Positions 62,558-64,000 of a stretch of 64,000 nucleotides of DNA are shown here, piece by piece. The notes under the pieces are model-generated. The model had not been told where the DNA came from, did no database searches, and saw only the letters and a program-made list of their open reading frames with translations. The DNA is taken from contig JAEVYY010000019.1 of the NCBI GenBank assembly GCA_023392535.1, positions 1 to 64,000 on the forward strand, given 5' to 3'. The position numbers and the translations under genes were made by a program. This stretch comes from Bacillota bacterium. Its GTDB lineage: Bacteria; Bacillota; Clostridia; Lachnospirales; Lachnospiraceae. Numbering within the stretch: position 1 is the first letter of the stretch; each line of letters begins with the position of its first letter.

Positions 62558-63567
62558 ATCTTACCTCCCCTAGCCTTTGTACTCAAAAATACAAATAACG
62601 AAATGATTCCCGTTAGGGCAAGGTATGTAATTCCCTTTTTTAAACTTACTAAAAAAAATACCGTAACGATACAAATTCCAACAGACAGCATCGAATAGAA
62701 CTTCTGTTTTTTTAACAAAAGGAGTTGACTTATGATGAACGGTAAACTAATTGCCACCACAACAGTCTCGCCTGTCCATGCACAGTGAAAAATACGATAG
62801 GATATCGTGGTAAATAGAAAATCTCCAAATAGCAATAGGGCACTATAAAACAAGATAAAAACAGTGATCTTAAATGAATCAGGCTTATCTTCCTCTGTCC
62901 GGAATATCTGTTGCGCCAAATGCAAATAGACAAGATAGGATATCATCAGTATCCATATCGGAACGATCCTATATAGCAAAATACCAGGGTTCATTTGAAA
63001 AACACGGCATATAAATGTATAAAATAAAGGCAATGCCATAAATTTCCCCTGCATCGCAATCCCATTTACCGACATTTGACCGGTCATCGCGTTATTCATG
63101 TAAATTTCATTTGTTGTAAGTGTCGTCTGCACGATTTCCATAGTATTATCTTCTTGTACGATTGGTGAAAAATGAAAGCTTACCCCTATTTGTCCAATAA
63201 AGAGAAGTAATAAAAAAATGAGTAAAAACTTAGTCTGTGAATCTTGTTTTCTAATATAATTTATCCATGCAAAGGAAGGTCTTACACATTTATTTTTGCA
63301 AACGTACATTACCGCCACACAAATCAGTACTACTATTATGCTGAATAGAGCAACCAGCATTGAAAATGATAAATCTAATTTCATAGCAATAATTGCAACC
63401 CCTTCAAATATTAGTAATAATAGAAAAAAACCTGTTACATACGTAGCCGGAATGGATTTTCTTTTACTATTCACAAAAAAATCAATTGATTTTCCCAGTA
63501 AATAAGGGACTAATGCAAATACTGTGCAACATAAGGCTTGTAAGATTAATTGTAATATCATTGTCAT
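62542..63567 (-). CDS. polytopic membrane protein (first half of a split pair)
   Basis: A 341-residue protein with about nine membrane helices. The outer loop between helices 4 and 5 has TTLTTNEIYMNNAMTGQMS, which may hold a functional Asn/Glu site. It ends with KARGGKICKNS, inside the membrane protein gene that follows. The ATG at 63567 is 1 base after the stop of the formyltransferase-like gene, with only a poor ribosome site, which suggests coupling. I do not recognise a named function. A glycan-related membrane role is inferred from the neighbours. Confidence 0.65.
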   Translation of the reverse strand: MTMILQLILQALCCTVFALVPYLLGKSIDFFVNSKRKSIPATYVTGFFLLLLIFEGVAIIAMKLDLSFSMLVALFSIIVVLICVAVMYVCKNKCVRPSFAWINYIRKQDSQTKFLLIFLLLLFIGQIGVSFHFSPIVQEDNTMEIVQTTLTTNEIYMNNAMTGQMSVNGIAMQGKFMALPLFYTFICRVFQMNPGILLYRIVPIWILMISYLVYLHLAQQIFRTEEDKPDSFKITVFILFYSALLLFGDFLFTTISYRIFHCAWTGETVVVAISLPFIISQLLLLKKQKFYSMLSVGICIVTVFFLVSLKKGITYLALTGIISLFVFLSTKARGGKICKNS

Positions 63568-63568
63568 A

Positions 63569-64000
63569 TTATTTTACACCATACTTTTTTTTATAAAATC
63601 GATATTCCCACAATGTAGGATGGGTCCGAAACATGGAAGGAAGGTCTACCCTATGAGTTTTGATGCCCTCACCCATAAAATCCTCAATTACTTTTATCAT
63701 ATCACACAATCCCAAAGCAAATTGCAAGTAAGGATATGTTATAAAATTATCCTCCGGAGTAACTGAAATAACAGACTGATAAATTACGCCTCCTGTATCA
63801 ATCCCTTCATCAATCAGATGTATGGTCACTCCACAATGATCCGGATCCTGATTAGCCAAAGCCCAATAACCGCCATGTACCCCTCGGTAGAAAGGCGTGA
63901 TTCCTGCATGCATATTAATAAAAGGTACTTCTACAGACTGTAAGACTTCTTTGCTGATAATTCTGGTCCCATGCACAATAACCATATCTGGTTTAAGTTC
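63569..64000 (-). CDS. formyltransferase-like protein (Fmt fold), 5' end beyond the window
   Basis: The reading frame stays open to the window edge: codons before Met at 63985 give E-L-K-P-D, so the true start lies outside. The block FINMHAGITPFYRGVHGGYW contains the canonical Asn-x-His, and GVTIHLIDEGIDTGGVI the Asp of the Fmt triad, unlike the gene at 20841-21761. This is therefore a classical-type enzyme that uses formyl-tetrahydrofolate. In a sugar locus it probably formylates an amino sugar. The end of the protein (HPTLWEYRFYKKKYGVK) lacks an Fmt-C domain, so it is not tRNA-specific. Confidence 0.85.
   Translation of the reverse strand, partial: ELKPDMVIVHGTRIISKEVLQSVEVPFINMHAGITPFYRGVHGGYWALANQDPDHCGVTIHLIDEGIDTGGVIYQSVISVTPEDNFITYPYLQFALGLCDMIKVIEDFMGEGIKTHRVDLPSMFRTHPTLWEYRFYKKKYGVK

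Noticed and set aside
1..64000. CRISPR array, tRNA genes, insertion sequences
   Set aside because: No regularly spaced direct repeats, no cloverleaf with CCA-type ends, and no transposase-like protein could be seen on either strand.

Overview
The window is one dense surface-polysaccharide biosynthesis region from a low-GC, Gram-positive-type bacterium, most likely a Lachnospiraceae-like Clostridium relative. This is inferred from the AT-rich DNA, strong AGGAG-type ribosome sites, consensus sigma-A promoters, and families common in that group (YfhO, EpsG, GtrA, large GT-C-like membrane proteins, PglC/PglF-type enzymes, CpsC-like chain-length proteins). I support 53 coding regions, and all but one are on the minus strand, so transcription runs from high to low coordinates. 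I see no tRNA, rRNA, CRISPR, transposase or integrase gene. No gene-free stretch exceeds about 240 bases.

Region 1 (64000 to about 35050) is a complete polysaccharide locus. In transcription order it holds a formyltransferase-like gene cut by the window edge, two membrane proteins, two GT2 genes, a WbaP-type initiating sugar-phosphate transferase, a chain-length protein with a degenerate kinase-like tail, GT2, an EpsG-type polymerase, GT2, two GT4, GT2, a GT52/sialyltransferase-like gene, a PglK-like ABC flippase and GT2. Then, behind its own near-consensus promoter, comes pseB-pseC-pseF-pseG for a pseudaminic-acid-type sugar. A decoration set follows: GtrA flippase, OafA-type acyltransferase, two large membrane proteins, a WecE-type aminotransferase, a GNAT acetyltransferase and a GtrB-like transferase. 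It ends in a 24-bp-stem inverted repeat at 34946-35047.

Region 2 (34900 to 32700) carries the only plus-strand gene, a GT-C-type membrane transferase. It has its own promoter and terminator and is divergent from region 3.

Region 3 (32715 to 1) is a second complete locus under a clear promoter at 32751-32779. It holds an O-antigen ligase/polymerase-type protein, PglF-, PglE- and PglC-like enzymes with an ATP-grasp enzyme in place of PglD, and GT4. Next come a UDP-HexNAc dehydrogenase plus WbpP-type epimerase (probably UDP-GalNAcA), a formyltransferase-like enzyme, a DUF2334 deacetylase-like protein, several GT4, YfhO, a NodB-like protein and two AsnB-type amidotransferases. An FkbH-ACP-MBOAT-SGNH cassette looks like an ACP-dependent acyl decoration system. 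GT2, a GT11 fucosyltransferase and a second PglK-like ABC flippase (cut by the left edge) close the window.

Each locus has its own initiating transferase, polymerase and flippase, so the cell probably makes two different glycans. Points most worth attention are the FkbH/ACP/MBOAT/SGNH cassette, the ATP-grasp in the bacillosamine-type module, the amidation logic (WbpO/WbpP/AsnB x2), the pse cluster without a pseI, the sialyltransferase-like gene close to it, and a family of structured intergenic repeats that share a hairpin with a GNRA-type loop.
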